Positions 1 through 7,230 of a DNA stretch of 33,267 nt are shown here, one piece after another. The notes beneath the pieces were generated by a model. The model saw only the letters and a program-made list of their open reading frames with translations. It was not told the DNA's origin and did not search any database. Every line of letters begins with the position of its first letter. Within the stretch, counting starts at the first letter, position 1. This stretch comes from Deltaproteobacteria bacterium. Its GTDB lineage: Bacteria > Myxococcota > Myxococcia > Myxococcales > SZAS-1. The position numbers and the translations under genes are program-made. The stretch covers positions 1 to 33,267 of the forward strand of contig JAFEBB010000080.1 in assembly GCA_018266075.1 (NCBI GenBank), given 5' to 3'.

Positions 1-1
1 G

Positions 2-496
2 CACGTGCTGGAGTTCATGCTCTTCGACCTCGCGAGCTGCATCACGCCCGACCAGAACCTCACCTGCACCGCCAAGACCTGTGCAGACATGGGCGCCACC
101 TGCGGCCCCATCGGCGATGGCTGCGGCGGAACGGTCCAATGCGGCTCGTGTCCCGCGGGCCAGACCTGCGGCGGCGGTGGCGTAGCGAGCCAGTGCGGCG
201 TGCCCACCTGCGTGCCGTCGACCTGCGACGCGCAGAACATCCACTGCGGCCAGGCCGGCGACGGCTGCGGCGGCACGCTGGATTGTGGCACCTGCGCGCC
301 GGGCCAGACCTGCGGCGGCGCGGGCACGCCGAACGTCTGCGGCGCGCCGGCGTGCACGCCCACCACCTGCGCGGCCCAGGGCGCCCAGTGCGGCCTCATC
401 GCCGACGGCTGCGGCCGGACGCTGGACTGCGGCGCGTGTCAGAACGGCGCGGTCTGCGGCCTCGCGGGCGCGAACCTCTGCGGCTCGTTCCGCTGA
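2..496 (+). CDS. C-terminal part of a Cys-rich repeat protein (partial, 5' end outside window)
   Basis: The reading frame is open from the left edge, so the true start lies upstream; the GTG at 5 is probably internal. After a short segment ending in FDLASC come three tandem repeats of about 48 residues. Each repeat has the pattern C-x3-TC, then CG, then DGCG-x-T-x2-CG-x-C, and ends in a CG-x2 block. Up to eight cysteines recur at fixed spacing, which suggests small disulfide-stabilised modules outside the cytoplasm. Such repeats are common at the C-terminus of secreted or surface proteins of myxobacteria. The catalytic or binding part of the protein, if any, is not in the window, so no function can be given. 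The gene ends 26 bases before the convergent VOC-family gene. Confidence 0.75.
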   Translation, partial: HVLEFMLFDLASCITPDQNLTCTAKTCADMGATCGPIGDGCGGTVQCGSCPAGQTCGGGGVASQCGVPTCVPSTCDAQNIHCGQAGDGCGGTLDCGTCAPGQTCGGAGTPNVCGAPACTPTTCAAQGAQCGLIADGCGRTLDCGACQNGAVCGLAGANLCGSFR

Positions 497-522
497 GCTG
501 ATGTCACCAAATTGTTAAGGTC

Positions 523-921
523 TCAGTGCTTCGTCGCGCGCTTGCGAGTCTTCCTCGACGGCTTGCGCTCTTCGCCCGGCCAGACGACCGCTTCGACATT
601 GTGCCCGTCGGGATCGAGGACGAAGGCCGCGTAGCCATAGCCGCGGCGCACGCCGGGCTCGCCGTTGTCCTCGCCGCCGGCCTGGACGGCCGCTTGGTAG
701 AACGCGCGCACGCTCTCGCGATCGGGCGCGTGGAACGCGAGGTGGGTCGGCGTACCCACCTCTCCGGCGGTCACCCAGAAGTCGTGGCGGCCCTCGTGCT
801 TGAAGCCGGAAGAGTCGCCATAGCGCTTGGAGAGGGTGTAGCCGAGCGGCGCGAGCGCCTTCTCGTAGAAGCTGCGGCTGCGCTTCGGGTCGGCGCAGCG
901 GAGGCTGACGTGCTCGATCAT
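523..921 (-). CDS. VOC family (glyoxalase/bleomycin resistance-like) protein
   Basis: This is a 132-residue single-domain protein of the vicinal oxygen chelate fold. It opens with MIEHVSLRC, where His4 sits at the usual first metal-ligand position. It continues with the family's 'SRSFYEKAL-x2-LGY' helix and a middle 'HLAFHAPD' strand, and ends with 'FVLDPDGHNVEAV', where the Glu is the usual last ligand. A short Lys/Arg-rich tail follows. Members act on small electrophiles or aromatic substrates using a divalent metal; the substrate cannot be told from sequence. The ATG at 921 is preferred because residues upstream of it in the open frame do not resemble the family. It is transcribed divergently from the DUF3014-like gene across about 106 bases. 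Confidence 0.85.
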   Translation of the reverse strand: MIEHVSLRCADPKRSRSFYEKALAPLGYTLSKRYGDSSGFKHEGRHDFWVTAGEVGTPTHLAFHAPDRESVRAFYQAAVQAGGEDNGEPGVRRGYGYAAFVLDPDGHNVEAVVWPGEERKPSRKTRKRATKH

Positions 922-1016
922 GCCCTCGGATTGCGCACGGGCCGACGACGCGGCAAGCGGCCGGCGTAGACTGCCCCGGGGCGGAATGGTGCGCCCCGCC
1001 GGCTGTTCGCACGGTG

Positions 1017-1022
1017 AGGAGG
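1017..1022 (+). promoter_or_regulatory. Ribosome binding site deciding the start of the DUF3014 gene
   Basis: AGGAGG, a full match to the anti-Shine-Dalgarno complement, lies 5 bases before ATG 1028. It favours that start over the longer open frame. Confidence 0.8.
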
Positions 1023-1027
1023 ACGCC

Positions 1028-1840
1028 ATGGACGAGGTCGACGGCTTCGAGGGCGAAGGGCAACCCGGGCGCCGGAGCGTCTCGAAGCGGAGCGCGACGC
1101 CGTTCATCATCGCGTTCGCGGGGCTCTTCGCGGGCATGGTCGCCGCGTGGAAGTTCGGGCTCGTGCCCTTGCCGGCGACCGACGCCCAGCCTGTCCCGGT
1201 CGCCGCGCCCGCGCCGGTGCCCGTGCCCGCAGCCGAGGCCGAGCCGCCGCCCGCGACCCCCGAGGAGACGCTCAAGGGCATGGCGCTCGTGCGCAAGCTG
1301 GCCTCCGAGCTCTCGAGCGCACCCGAGCTCGCCGCGTGGCTGCAGACGCCCAACCTCTTCCAGCGCGTCGCCGCCGCGGTGAACCTCATCGCCAACGGCG
1401 AGAACCCGCGGCAGCCGCTCTCGTTCCTCGCGCCGGGCGGCGCGTTCACCGCCGTGAAGAATGGAAACATTTTGGTGATGTCGCCGCAGAGCGAGGCGCG
1501 CTTCGACGTGTTCGCGCACGTGGTGAACGGCATCGATCCCGTCAAGGCGGCGAACGCGTATTCCCAGGTGTCGAGCTTGTTCCGCTCGGCGTTCCGCGGC
1601 ATCGCTCCGCCGCACACCTCGTTCGACGCCACGCTGCACACGGCGCTGCAGCAGCTCGCGTCGACGCCCGTGCCCGCCGAAGAGCCCGCCCTTCGCGACA
1701 CGGGCACGGCGACGGTGTTCGTCGATCCGGCGCTCGAAGGCCTCAAGCCCGCGCAGAAGCAGCTCCTGCGCATGGGCCCGACGAACGCGAAGGCGCTCGT
1801 GGCCTGGTGCAAGAGCTTCGATCACGCGCTGGGCCATTAG
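1028..1840 (+). CDS. DUF3014 domain-containing membrane-anchored protein
   Basis: The product has 270 residues. The N-terminus is charged and is followed by one hydrophobic helix (about residues 25-43), a Pro/Ala/Val-rich linker (about 50-80) and a predominantly helical C-terminal domain. The domain carries blocks 'LFQRVAAAVNLIANG', 'SFLAPGGAF', 'FDVFAHVVNGID' and 'GTATVFVDPALEGL', which I recognise as the DUF3014 family. The likely topology is a single-pass inner-membrane protein with a periplasmic domain. The biochemical role of the family is not known. The start is chosen at ATG 1028 because a perfect AGGAGG at 1017-1022 lies 5 bases upstream; an in-frame extension to 920 exists but lacks support. 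Confidence 0.8.
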   Translation: MDEVDGFEGEGQPGRRSVSKRSATPFIIAFAGLFAGMVAAWKFGLVPLPATDAQPVPVAAPAPVPVPAAEAEPPPATPEETLKGMALVRKLASELSSAPELAAWLQTPNLFQRVAAAVNLIANGENPRQPLSFLAPGGAFTAVKNGNILVMSPQSEARFDVFAHVVNGIDPVKAANAYSQVSSLFRSAFRGIAPPHTSFDATLHTALQQLASTPVPAEEPALRDTGTATVFVDPALEGLKPAQKQLLRMGPTNAKALVAWCKSFDHALGH

Positions 1841-1880
1841 CGTTGCACGCGGTCCGTGACCGCCGAATGATGTCTCCTGC

Positions 1881-2750
1881 GTGAAGCCCATCGACCGACG
1901 CGACCTGCTCAAGTCCGCTGCCCTCGTGGCGATGGGCGCGCTCGGCTGCAACCGCTCAGGAGGCAACGTGACCCCGCGCATGCCGGTGCTCTTCGTGGGC
2001 CACGGCTCGCCCATGAACGCCATCGAGGACAACGCCTGGAGCCGCGGCTTCCGCGAGATGGCGAAGCTGATTCCGCGACCGCGCACGGTGCTCTGCGTCT
2101 CGGCGCACTGGTTCGTTCCCGGGACCTTCCTCACCGGAAACGAGCACCCCCAGACCATCCACGACTTCGGCGGCTTCCCCGATGCGCTCTTCGCCATGCA
2201 GTACCCCGCGCCCGGCGACGTGGCGCTCGCGAATCGCGTGGTGAAGCTGCTCGGAGAGAATCGCGCGTCGCTGCGGGGCGACTGGGGCCTCGATCACGGC
2301 ACCTGGACGGTGCTCCACCACCTCTTGCCCAACGCCGACGTGCCCGTGGTGCAGCTCAGCCTCGACCGGAACCTGGCGCCGGAGCAGCACCTCGTGCTCG
2401 CGCGCAACCTGGCGCCGCTGCGCGACGAGGGCGTGCTGGTGCTCGCGAGCGGCAATGCCACCCACAACCTGCGCTTCGCGATGCACAGCTTCGCGACGGG
2501 CGACACCTCGACGCCGGACTGGGCCGCGCGCTTCGATCGCGACGTCGAGAGCGCGTTCACGAACCACGACGGCATGGGCATGGCCAAGCTCGCCACGACC
2601 GATGACGGCCGCATGTCGCATCCCACGCTCGACCACTTCCTGCCCATGGTCTACGCGCTCGGCGCCGCGAACGTGAACGACAAGGTCAACTTTCCGCTCT
2701 CGGGCTTCGACGGTGGCTCGCTCTCCATGCGCGCAGCGCTGCTCGGCTGA
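1881..2750 (+). CDS. DODA-type (YgiD-like) extradiol ring-cleavage dioxygenase with Tat-lipoprotein-like leader
   Basis: The product has 289 residues if translated from GTG 1881. The core from about residue 34 is a class III extradiol dioxygenase of the 4,5-DOPA dioxygenase/YgiD family. Conserved blocks are 'GHGSPMNAI' (His41), 'SAHW' (His76), 'HDFGGFP', 'DHGTW', 'GNATHNL' (His195) and 'LDHFLP' (His252). The spacings 35, 119 and 57 between these histidines match the metal ligands I know for E. coli YgiD (22, 57, 177, 234). Upstream is a leader with a twin-arginine motif 'DRRDLLK', a hydrophobic stretch and 'GALGC', which resembles a Tat signal with a lipobox around Cys23. If real, the enzyme is exported; if translation starts at ATG 1980, it is a cytoplasmic enzyme of normal length. 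No clear Shine-Dalgarno precedes either start. The gene is convergent with the next one, 2 bases apart. Confidence 0.85.
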   Translation: MKPIDRRDLLKSAALVAMGALGCNRSGGNVTPRMPVLFVGHGSPMNAIEDNAWSRGFREMAKLIPRPRTVLCVSAHWFVPGTFLTGNEHPQTIHDFGGFPDALFAMQYPAPGDVALANRVVKLLGENRASLRGDWGLDHGTWTVLHHLLPNADVPVVQLSLDRNLAPEQHLVLARNLAPLRDEGVLVLASGNATHNLRFAMHSFATGDTSTPDWAARFDRDVESAFTNHDGMGMAKLATTDDGRMSHPTLDHFLPMVYALGAANVNDKVNFPLSGFDGGSLSMRAALLG

Positions 2751-2752
2751 AA

Positions 2753-3547
2753 TTACGGAAGCAGCTTCTCCGCAACCGCCTGGCGCATGACTTCCACGAG
2801 CAGCTCGAGGCCACTCCGCGTGTCCGAGCGCGTGGTCGACGTCGTGCCGCGGCTCATCACCATCTCGCCGCCGATGAACGGCAGCGGCCGGCGTCCGAGC
2901 CGCAGGAGGCGCTCGTCGTAGAACGCGCCGGGCGCCTTGGCCTTGAGCTGCTGCGCGAGCGCGGCCACGTTCGCCGTGCGCGCGGGCTGCATCGCCTTGC
3001 CGAGGCAGGTGAAGTCCACGACCGACTCGCGGAGCGCGGCCAGGCTGCCGTCGCGGCCGCCCACGTAGATGTACTGCTCCACCTCTTCGGCGCTCGAGCG
3101 CGCGGTGCTGGTGGTCTTGGTGCTCATCACCAATCCGCCGGTGACGATGGCCGCCGTCGCCGAGAACTGCTTCTTGGTCTCGGTCCGCTCGCTCGACTCG
3201 CGGCTGGCGCTGGTGCCGCGAAGGATGATGGCGATCTCGCTCCAGGGGAGCTCCATCGAGGTGCCGTCGCGGGCGGTGAGCTTGAGCGCGTCGGCGCCCA
3301 GCTCGATGGTTCGCGGGGCGAGCGTCTCCGCCGTGGGACCGCCGATGGCGAGCGCTGCCAGCTTGGCTGCTCGGAGCTTGCCCGCGAGCGCGTCGGCGGT
3401 GGCGTCCTCGAGCCGAACGAGCAGCGCGGGCGGCTCCGGCGCCAGGCGCATCCGGGCCTCGGCGGCCGTGAGGTTGCCGGCCTCTGCCAAGAGCTTCACC
3501 GCCGCGTCGAGGTCGGGCGGCGGACGGACGAGCGCGACCATCTTCAT
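2753..3547 (-). CDS. Uncharacterised 264-residue protein
   Basis: I do not recognise a family. The first 70 residues ('DLDAAVKLLAEAGNLTAAEARMRL' region, then 'PALLVRLED') read like a small alpha/beta unit reminiscent of ribosomal L7/L12-type C-terminal folds, but this is weak. A middle segment has 'ELGADALKLTARDG-x2-MELPW-x2-I', which looks like a PH-like or SH3-like beta unit. A Ser/Thr-rich stretch follows, and the C-terminal third contains a repeat of the 'STxTTSTxRS' type (residues near 145 and 240). There is no signal peptide or membrane helix. The start is chosen at ATG 3547, preceded by GAGGTG about 6 bases upstream. The gene is transcribed divergently from the PLP enzyme. Confidence 0.7.
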   Translation of the reverse strand: MKMVALVRPPPDLDAAVKLLAEAGNLTAAEARMRLAPEPPALLVRLEDATADALAGKLRAAKLAALAIGGPTAETLAPRTIELGADALKLTARDGTSMELPWSEIAIILRGTSASRESSERTETKKQFSATAAIVTGGLVMSTKTTSTARSSAEEVEQYIYVGGRDGSLAALRESVVDFTCLGKAMQPARTANVAALAQQLKAKAPGAFYDERLLRLGRRPLPFIGGEMVMSRGTTSTTRSDTRSGLELLVEVMRQAVAEKLLP

Positions 3548-3624
3548 GGGACACCTCGCGGCAAGGATACGCCCCGCGCGCGAGAAACACCCGGCCGGCC
3601 GTGCTGTTCCCCGGGGAGCAGACA

Positions 3625-3650
3625 GCCTGCCGCGGCGCGTGTTGGCAGGC
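3625..3650. promoter_or_regulatory. Inverted repeat in divergent intergenic region
   Basis: GCCTGCC at 3625-3631 is matched by GGCAGGC at 3644-3650, with 12 bases between. It lies between the divergent starts at 3547 and 3695 and could be an operator, or a hairpin in the leader of the PLP enzyme mRNA. The function is inferred only from position. Confidence 0.35.
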
Positions 3651-3694
3651 CCCGCCGGTCGGACTAGGTTGCGGCCGTCTTCGAGGTCGCCCAA

Positions 3695-5434
3695 ATGCAG
3701 AGCTTTGACGAGGTCGCCGCCTTCATCCGCCAGCACGAGGTGGGCCGCCGCGCCTGCATCGAGACGCCGTTCGGTCGGAGGTTGCTTTGCTATGGCGACC
3801 TGACCGCCACCGGCCGCTACCTGCACTTCGTGGAGAGCTGGATCCGCCGCGTGCGGCCTTTCTACGCGAACAGCCACACGTCGATCTCCTCCACCGGCCG
3901 CATCACCACCGAGCTGCGTGAAGAGGCGCGCCGCGTGGTGCACCGCTCGGTGAACGCGAACGGCGACGACGTGGTGCTCTTCGTGGGCTCGGGCGCCACG
4001 GCCGCCGTGAACAAGCTGGTGGGCCTGCTCGGCATTCGAATCTCCGAGCCGCTGGAGCGCGAGTTCAACCTCTCGTCGCACATTCCGAAGGACAAGCGGC
4101 CGGTCGTCTTCGTCGGGCCGTACGAGCACCACTCCAACGAGCTGCCCTGGCTGGAGTCGGTGGCCGACGTGGTGGAGATCGCGCTCGATGTGGCCGGCCG
4201 CATCGATTTGAGCGACCTCGATCAGCAGCTCGTGAAGTACGCCGACCGGCCGCTGAAGGTGGGCACGTTCTCGGCGGCGTCGAACGTGACGGGCATCGTG
4301 AGCGACGTGCCCGCCATCGCGAAGCTGCTGCACCAGCGCGGTGCGTACGCGTGCTTCGACTACGCCGCCGCCGGGCCGTACGTGCCCATCGACATGCACC
4401 CGGGCGATCCCGAAGCGCGGCTCGACGCGGTGTTCCTCTCGCCGCACAAGTTCATCGGCGGCCCCGAGGGCTCGGGCGTGCTGGTGGCGAGCAAGGCGCT
4501 CTTCCGCACGCGCACCCCGGAGCGGCCGGGCGGCGGAACGGTGGACTACGTGTCGGGGTTCGACAAGGTCTCGGTCGACTACACCCGCAAGCTGGACGAG
4601 CGCGAGGAAGGCGGCACGCCGGCGATCCTCTCCGATTTGCGCGCGGGCATCGGCTTCCTGGTGAAGGAGATGGTGGGCCCGGCGCGAATCCTGGAGCACG
4701 AGCAGGACATGGCCCGGCGCGCGCTGGCCCGGCTCACGAAGAACCCGCGCATCAAGATCCTCGGGCCCACGACGCTGCCGCGGCTGGCCATCCTCAGCTT
4801 CAACGTCGACGGGCTGCACCACGACCTGGTCTCCGTCCTGCTCGATCACCTCTTCGGCATCCAGAACCGCGCGGGCTGCAGCTGCGCCGGACCGTATGGG
4901 CATCGCTTGCTGGGCATCGACCGGGCGCGCTCGGAGCGCTACCGCGCGCAGATCGCCCGCGGCGCGCTGGGCGTCAAACCCGGCTGGGTGCGGCTCACGC
5001 TGCCGTACTACGCGTCGCCGGAGGACTTCGAGTTCCTCATGTCGGCCGTGGAGTTCGTGGCGACGCACGGCGACGCGTTCGTGCCCGCGTATCGGCTGGG
5101 CTGGCTCGACGGCGTGTGGCGGCACATCGAGCGGCCCATGCGCGACACCATGCCCATCGAGCTCACGGTCGAGGCGCTGCAGGAGGCGGCGCAGAGCTTC
5201 GCGGCGGGCGATCACGAGGCGCCGATGAGCGAGTCGCAGCTGCGGACCGAGCGCGCGCGCTACTTCGAGGACGCCGAGCGCACCGCGGCCGAGTACCGCA
5301 AGCTCTGGGAGCAGCAGGCGCCCGCGTGGAATCCGCCCACGGGCCAGGCCGAGATCGACGCGCTGGTGTGGTTCAAGTACGTGCACACCGACGCGCCGTG
5401 GGCGCAGCTCGGCGCGGCGCAGGCCAGCTGCTGA
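3695..5434 (+). CDS. Class V aminotransferase-fold PLP enzyme (SufS/cysteine desulfurase-like) with C-terminal extension
   Basis: The product has 579 residues. The core (about 1-450) is a class V PLP enzyme. It has 'VGSGATAAVNKL' for cofactor phosphate binding, 'GPYEHHSNELPW' (ring-stacking His and the typical desulfurase strand), 'FDYAAAGPY' (Asp contacting the pyridine N), and 'FLSPHKFIGGPEG' with the Schiff-base Lys252. 'AGCSCAGPYGHRLLGI' places Cys395/Cys397 near the loop that carries the catalytic Cys in cysteine desulfurases. About 110 residues beyond the usual SufS length follow, acidic and helical, with no recognised domain. No iron-sulfur assembly genes are adjacent, so a role in Fe-S cluster building is not supported by context; another lyase or transaminase reaction is possible. 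The start is ATG 3695. Confidence 0.85.
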   Translation: MQSFDEVAAFIRQHEVGRRACIETPFGRRLLCYGDLTATGRYLHFVESWIRRVRPFYANSHTSISSTGRITTELREEARRVVHRSVNANGDDVVLFVGSGATAAVNKLVGLLGIRISEPLEREFNLSSHIPKDKRPVVFVGPYEHHSNELPWLESVADVVEIALDVAGRIDLSDLDQQLVKYADRPLKVGTFSAASNVTGIVSDVPAIAKLLHQRGAYACFDYAAAGPYVPIDMHPGDPEARLDAVFLSPHKFIGGPEGSGVLVASKALFRTRTPERPGGGTVDYVSGFDKVSVDYTRKLDEREEGGTPAILSDLRAGIGFLVKEMVGPARILEHEQDMARRALARLTKNPRIKILGPTTLPRLAILSFNVDGLHHDLVSVLLDHLFGIQNRAGCSCAGPYGHRLLGIDRARSERYRAQIARGALGVKPGWVRLTLPYYASPEDFEFLMSAVEFVATHGDAFVPAYRLGWLDGVWRHIERPMRDTMPIELTVEALQEAAQSFAAGDHEAPMSESQLRTERARYFEDAERTAAEYRKLWEQQAPAWNPPTGQAEIDALVWFKYVHTDAPWAQLGAAQASC

Positions 5435-5536
5435 TCGGCGGCCTCCGGCCCGACGTGACGCAGGAGGCACGGGTTTGGTCGCACTGTGCGGCGGCGCCTA
5501 CTCTTGCTTTGGGCCCCGCCTTCCTCGTTTCTGGCC

Positions 5537-5556
5537 TTCGACCCTGGAGGGTCGAA
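5537..5556. repeat. Perfect inverted repeat (TTCGACCC / GGGTCGAA)
   Basis: TTCGACCC and its exact complement GGGTCGAA flank the four bases TGGA. As RNA it would form an 8-bp stem closed by a tetraloop. There is no T-run after it on the plus strand, so it is not a typical intrinsic terminator. It could be a terminator of an atypical kind for the PLP-enzyme gene, a protein binding site, or part of a structured RNA. Confidence 0.55.
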
Positions 5557-5644
5557 CTCGACTGCCCGGCCTTCAGAGCGCCTGAACGCACGCCTGTTCA
5601 GCGAAACAGAAGCGGAGGGCACCGCCAGCGCACCAGCGGGCGAA

Positions 5645-5669
5645 TGCAGCCCGTTGTGCCAGGGCTGCA
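5645..5669. repeat. Inverted repeat (TGCAGCCC / GGGCTGCA)
   Basis: An 8-bp perfect stem, 5645-5652 against 5662-5669, with a 9-base loop. It is in the same gene-free stretch as the 5537 palindrome, about 90 bases further on. The function is unknown. Confidence 0.45.
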
Positions 5670-5915
5670 GGGTACCTCCGTGACTTCACGCTTTCGGTCG
5701 ATCAACCAGGAGGCCGGCGCTCGGTGTGTTCGGCCGACAGCCCGGAGGTTCGAGCGGCTCCGTGAGCGTGTCGCCGTGTTGCAGGGGTGACGCCTTCCCC
5801 AAAAGCCAAAGAGGGCATCCTCGCGTCCCGCGATCGGATCGTGCCCAGTGAGCTCGCGTCGGCCGTCAGGCCGCCGATCGGCGACGGTGGGCGCAACCTG
5901 GCCCGTTGCCGGCGA

Positions 5916-7124
5916 TCAGTTGGACGTGAGAATCCACGCGTTGTGGCCGAGCACCGTGTAGTGCGCGCCGCTGCGGCAGACGTCGCGCAGATCGACCACT
6001 GGGCGCAGCTCAGGCTCCGTCGTGCGCCGCGAGCGCAGGAAGAGATCCACGTGCTCGTCCGCGCGCGCCGCGCCGTGTCGGCAGAACTTCTGGGCGAGGC
6101 CCAGGTAGACCGCGGGATCGCACTGGATGCGCACCGGCAGTGGCTCGCGAAGCGGAATCACCTGCATCGGCGCGTCGCTCCGGTGCACGTCGAGCTCGGC
6201 CTCGCAGACGACCTTCGCGTCGAACATGTGCAGCGCCCAGAGCCTGCCCTCGCCGGTGATCGCGGTGTCGCCGGGAAGCAACCAGGGCTGCACTTGAAGC
6301 AGCGAGAACACGCCGAGCACCGCGCGCGTCGAGAGCGGCTCCGCGAGCAGGTGCAGCGGATTGGGCGCGTCGTCGGGTGACTCGGTGCGCCGCGCGAGCA
6401 CGAAGATGCTGAGCAGCAGCGCCATCACCAGCGGATAGAGGAAGCCGACCACATTCCACGACGCGATGTGGAAGAGCGCCAGCTGCCCCAGCGTGGCCCA
6501 GAAGATCCAGCTCCGCCGCGCGAAGAGGCCCCACACGCCCACCAGCTCCAGCGCGGCCACGTACGCGCAGGCCGCGGGAAGGAGCGCGTCGGGAAGTCCC
6601 AGCGGCCGGCCATAGAGCGCCGCGCCCGAGAGCCACTCGCGGTTGAGCTTGAGCGTCCCCGCCCAGAAGTAGAAGAGCGCGAGCTGGTAGCGCAGCAGCT
6701 TCCGCTTGTTGGGCGCGAAGAGGAACAGCGCGGAGATCAACAGCGCCATCAGGTGCTGGTTCATGTTCAGCCGGAAGTCCTGGAGCACGATCGCCAGCTC
6801 CGCGATCGACAGCACCAGCACGAGCACCCAGCCGAGCCCAACGCGTCGGCGCGCGAAGGCCGCCACCGCCGCGACCGCCATCGCGAGGTAGATCCAGAGC
6901 ACGTGTCGGATGCTCGCGTCGTCGAGGACGCGCAGATCCTCGCAGCGCTCGAAGAAGGGCCAGCAGATGGCGAGGTGTCCGCGCGCCAGGAGGTGATCCA
7001 GCGGCAGCTCCGAGCGCCACCAGGCGAAGAGCGCCGCGTGCACCGCCGCGAGCGCCGCGCCGTATGCGCAGAGCGCGCCGTCGTTGGCGATCTCCTCCAC
7101 GTTGTGGCGCACCCAGCCGGGCAT
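5916..7124 (-). CDS. HTTM-like polytopic membrane protein
   Basis: The product has 402 residues from ATG 7124; a GTG at 7166 would add 14 residues, and neither start has a good Shine-Dalgarno. About seven or eight hydrophobic helices fill residues 15-300. The block 'FYFWAGTLKLNREWLSG' is the hallmark of the HTTM (horizontally transferred transmembrane) family, related to the membrane part of vitamin K-dependent gamma-carboxylase. The last 110 residues are soluble and contain four cysteines, consistent with an extracytoplasmic domain held by disulfides. The function of bacterial HTTM proteins is mostly unknown. It is transcribed divergently from the Cys-rich lipoprotein gene at 7231. Confidence 0.7.
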   Translation of the reverse strand: MPGWVRHNVEEIANDGALCAYGAALAAVHAALFAWWRSELPLDHLLARGHLAICWPFFERCEDLRVLDDASIRHVLWIYLAMAVAAVAAFARRRVGLGWVLVLVLSIAELAIVLQDFRLNMNQHLMALLISALFLFAPNKRKLLRYQLALFYFWAGTLKLNREWLSGAALYGRPLGLPDALLPAACAYVAALELVGVWGLFARRSWIFWATLGQLALFHIASWNVVGFLYPLVMALLLSIFVLARRTESPDDAPNPLHLLAEPLSTRAVLGVFSLLQVQPWLLPGDTAITGEGRLWALHMFDAKVVCEAELDVHRSDAPMQVIPLREPLPVRIQCDPAVYLGLAQKFCRHGAARADEHVDLFLRSRRTTEPELRPVVDLRDVCRSGAHYTVLGHNAWILTSN

Positions 7125-7230
7125 CGCGCGGGAGCATACGACGCGCGGCGCAGCCCACCAGGGCACGTGAATTCTGCGACGGGGATGTCAGAATGGTCGC
7201 TGCAGCACGGCCGACTCCTTGGGAGCCCAC

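Larger units (their letters stand above)
5435..5915. other. 481-base stretch without a convincing gene
   Basis: No open frame here looks like a real protein on either strand: the candidates are short, Arg/Pro/Ser-rich and lack ribosome binding sites. Base composition is a little less GC-extreme than the coding sequence around it. It contains two strong inverted repeats (5537-5556 and 5645-5669) and two small ones (5860-5873, 5873-5882). It lies downstream of both flanking convergent genes, so it holds their 3' ends. It could also hold an unrecognised non-coding RNA or the remnant of a decayed gene. Confidence 0.5.
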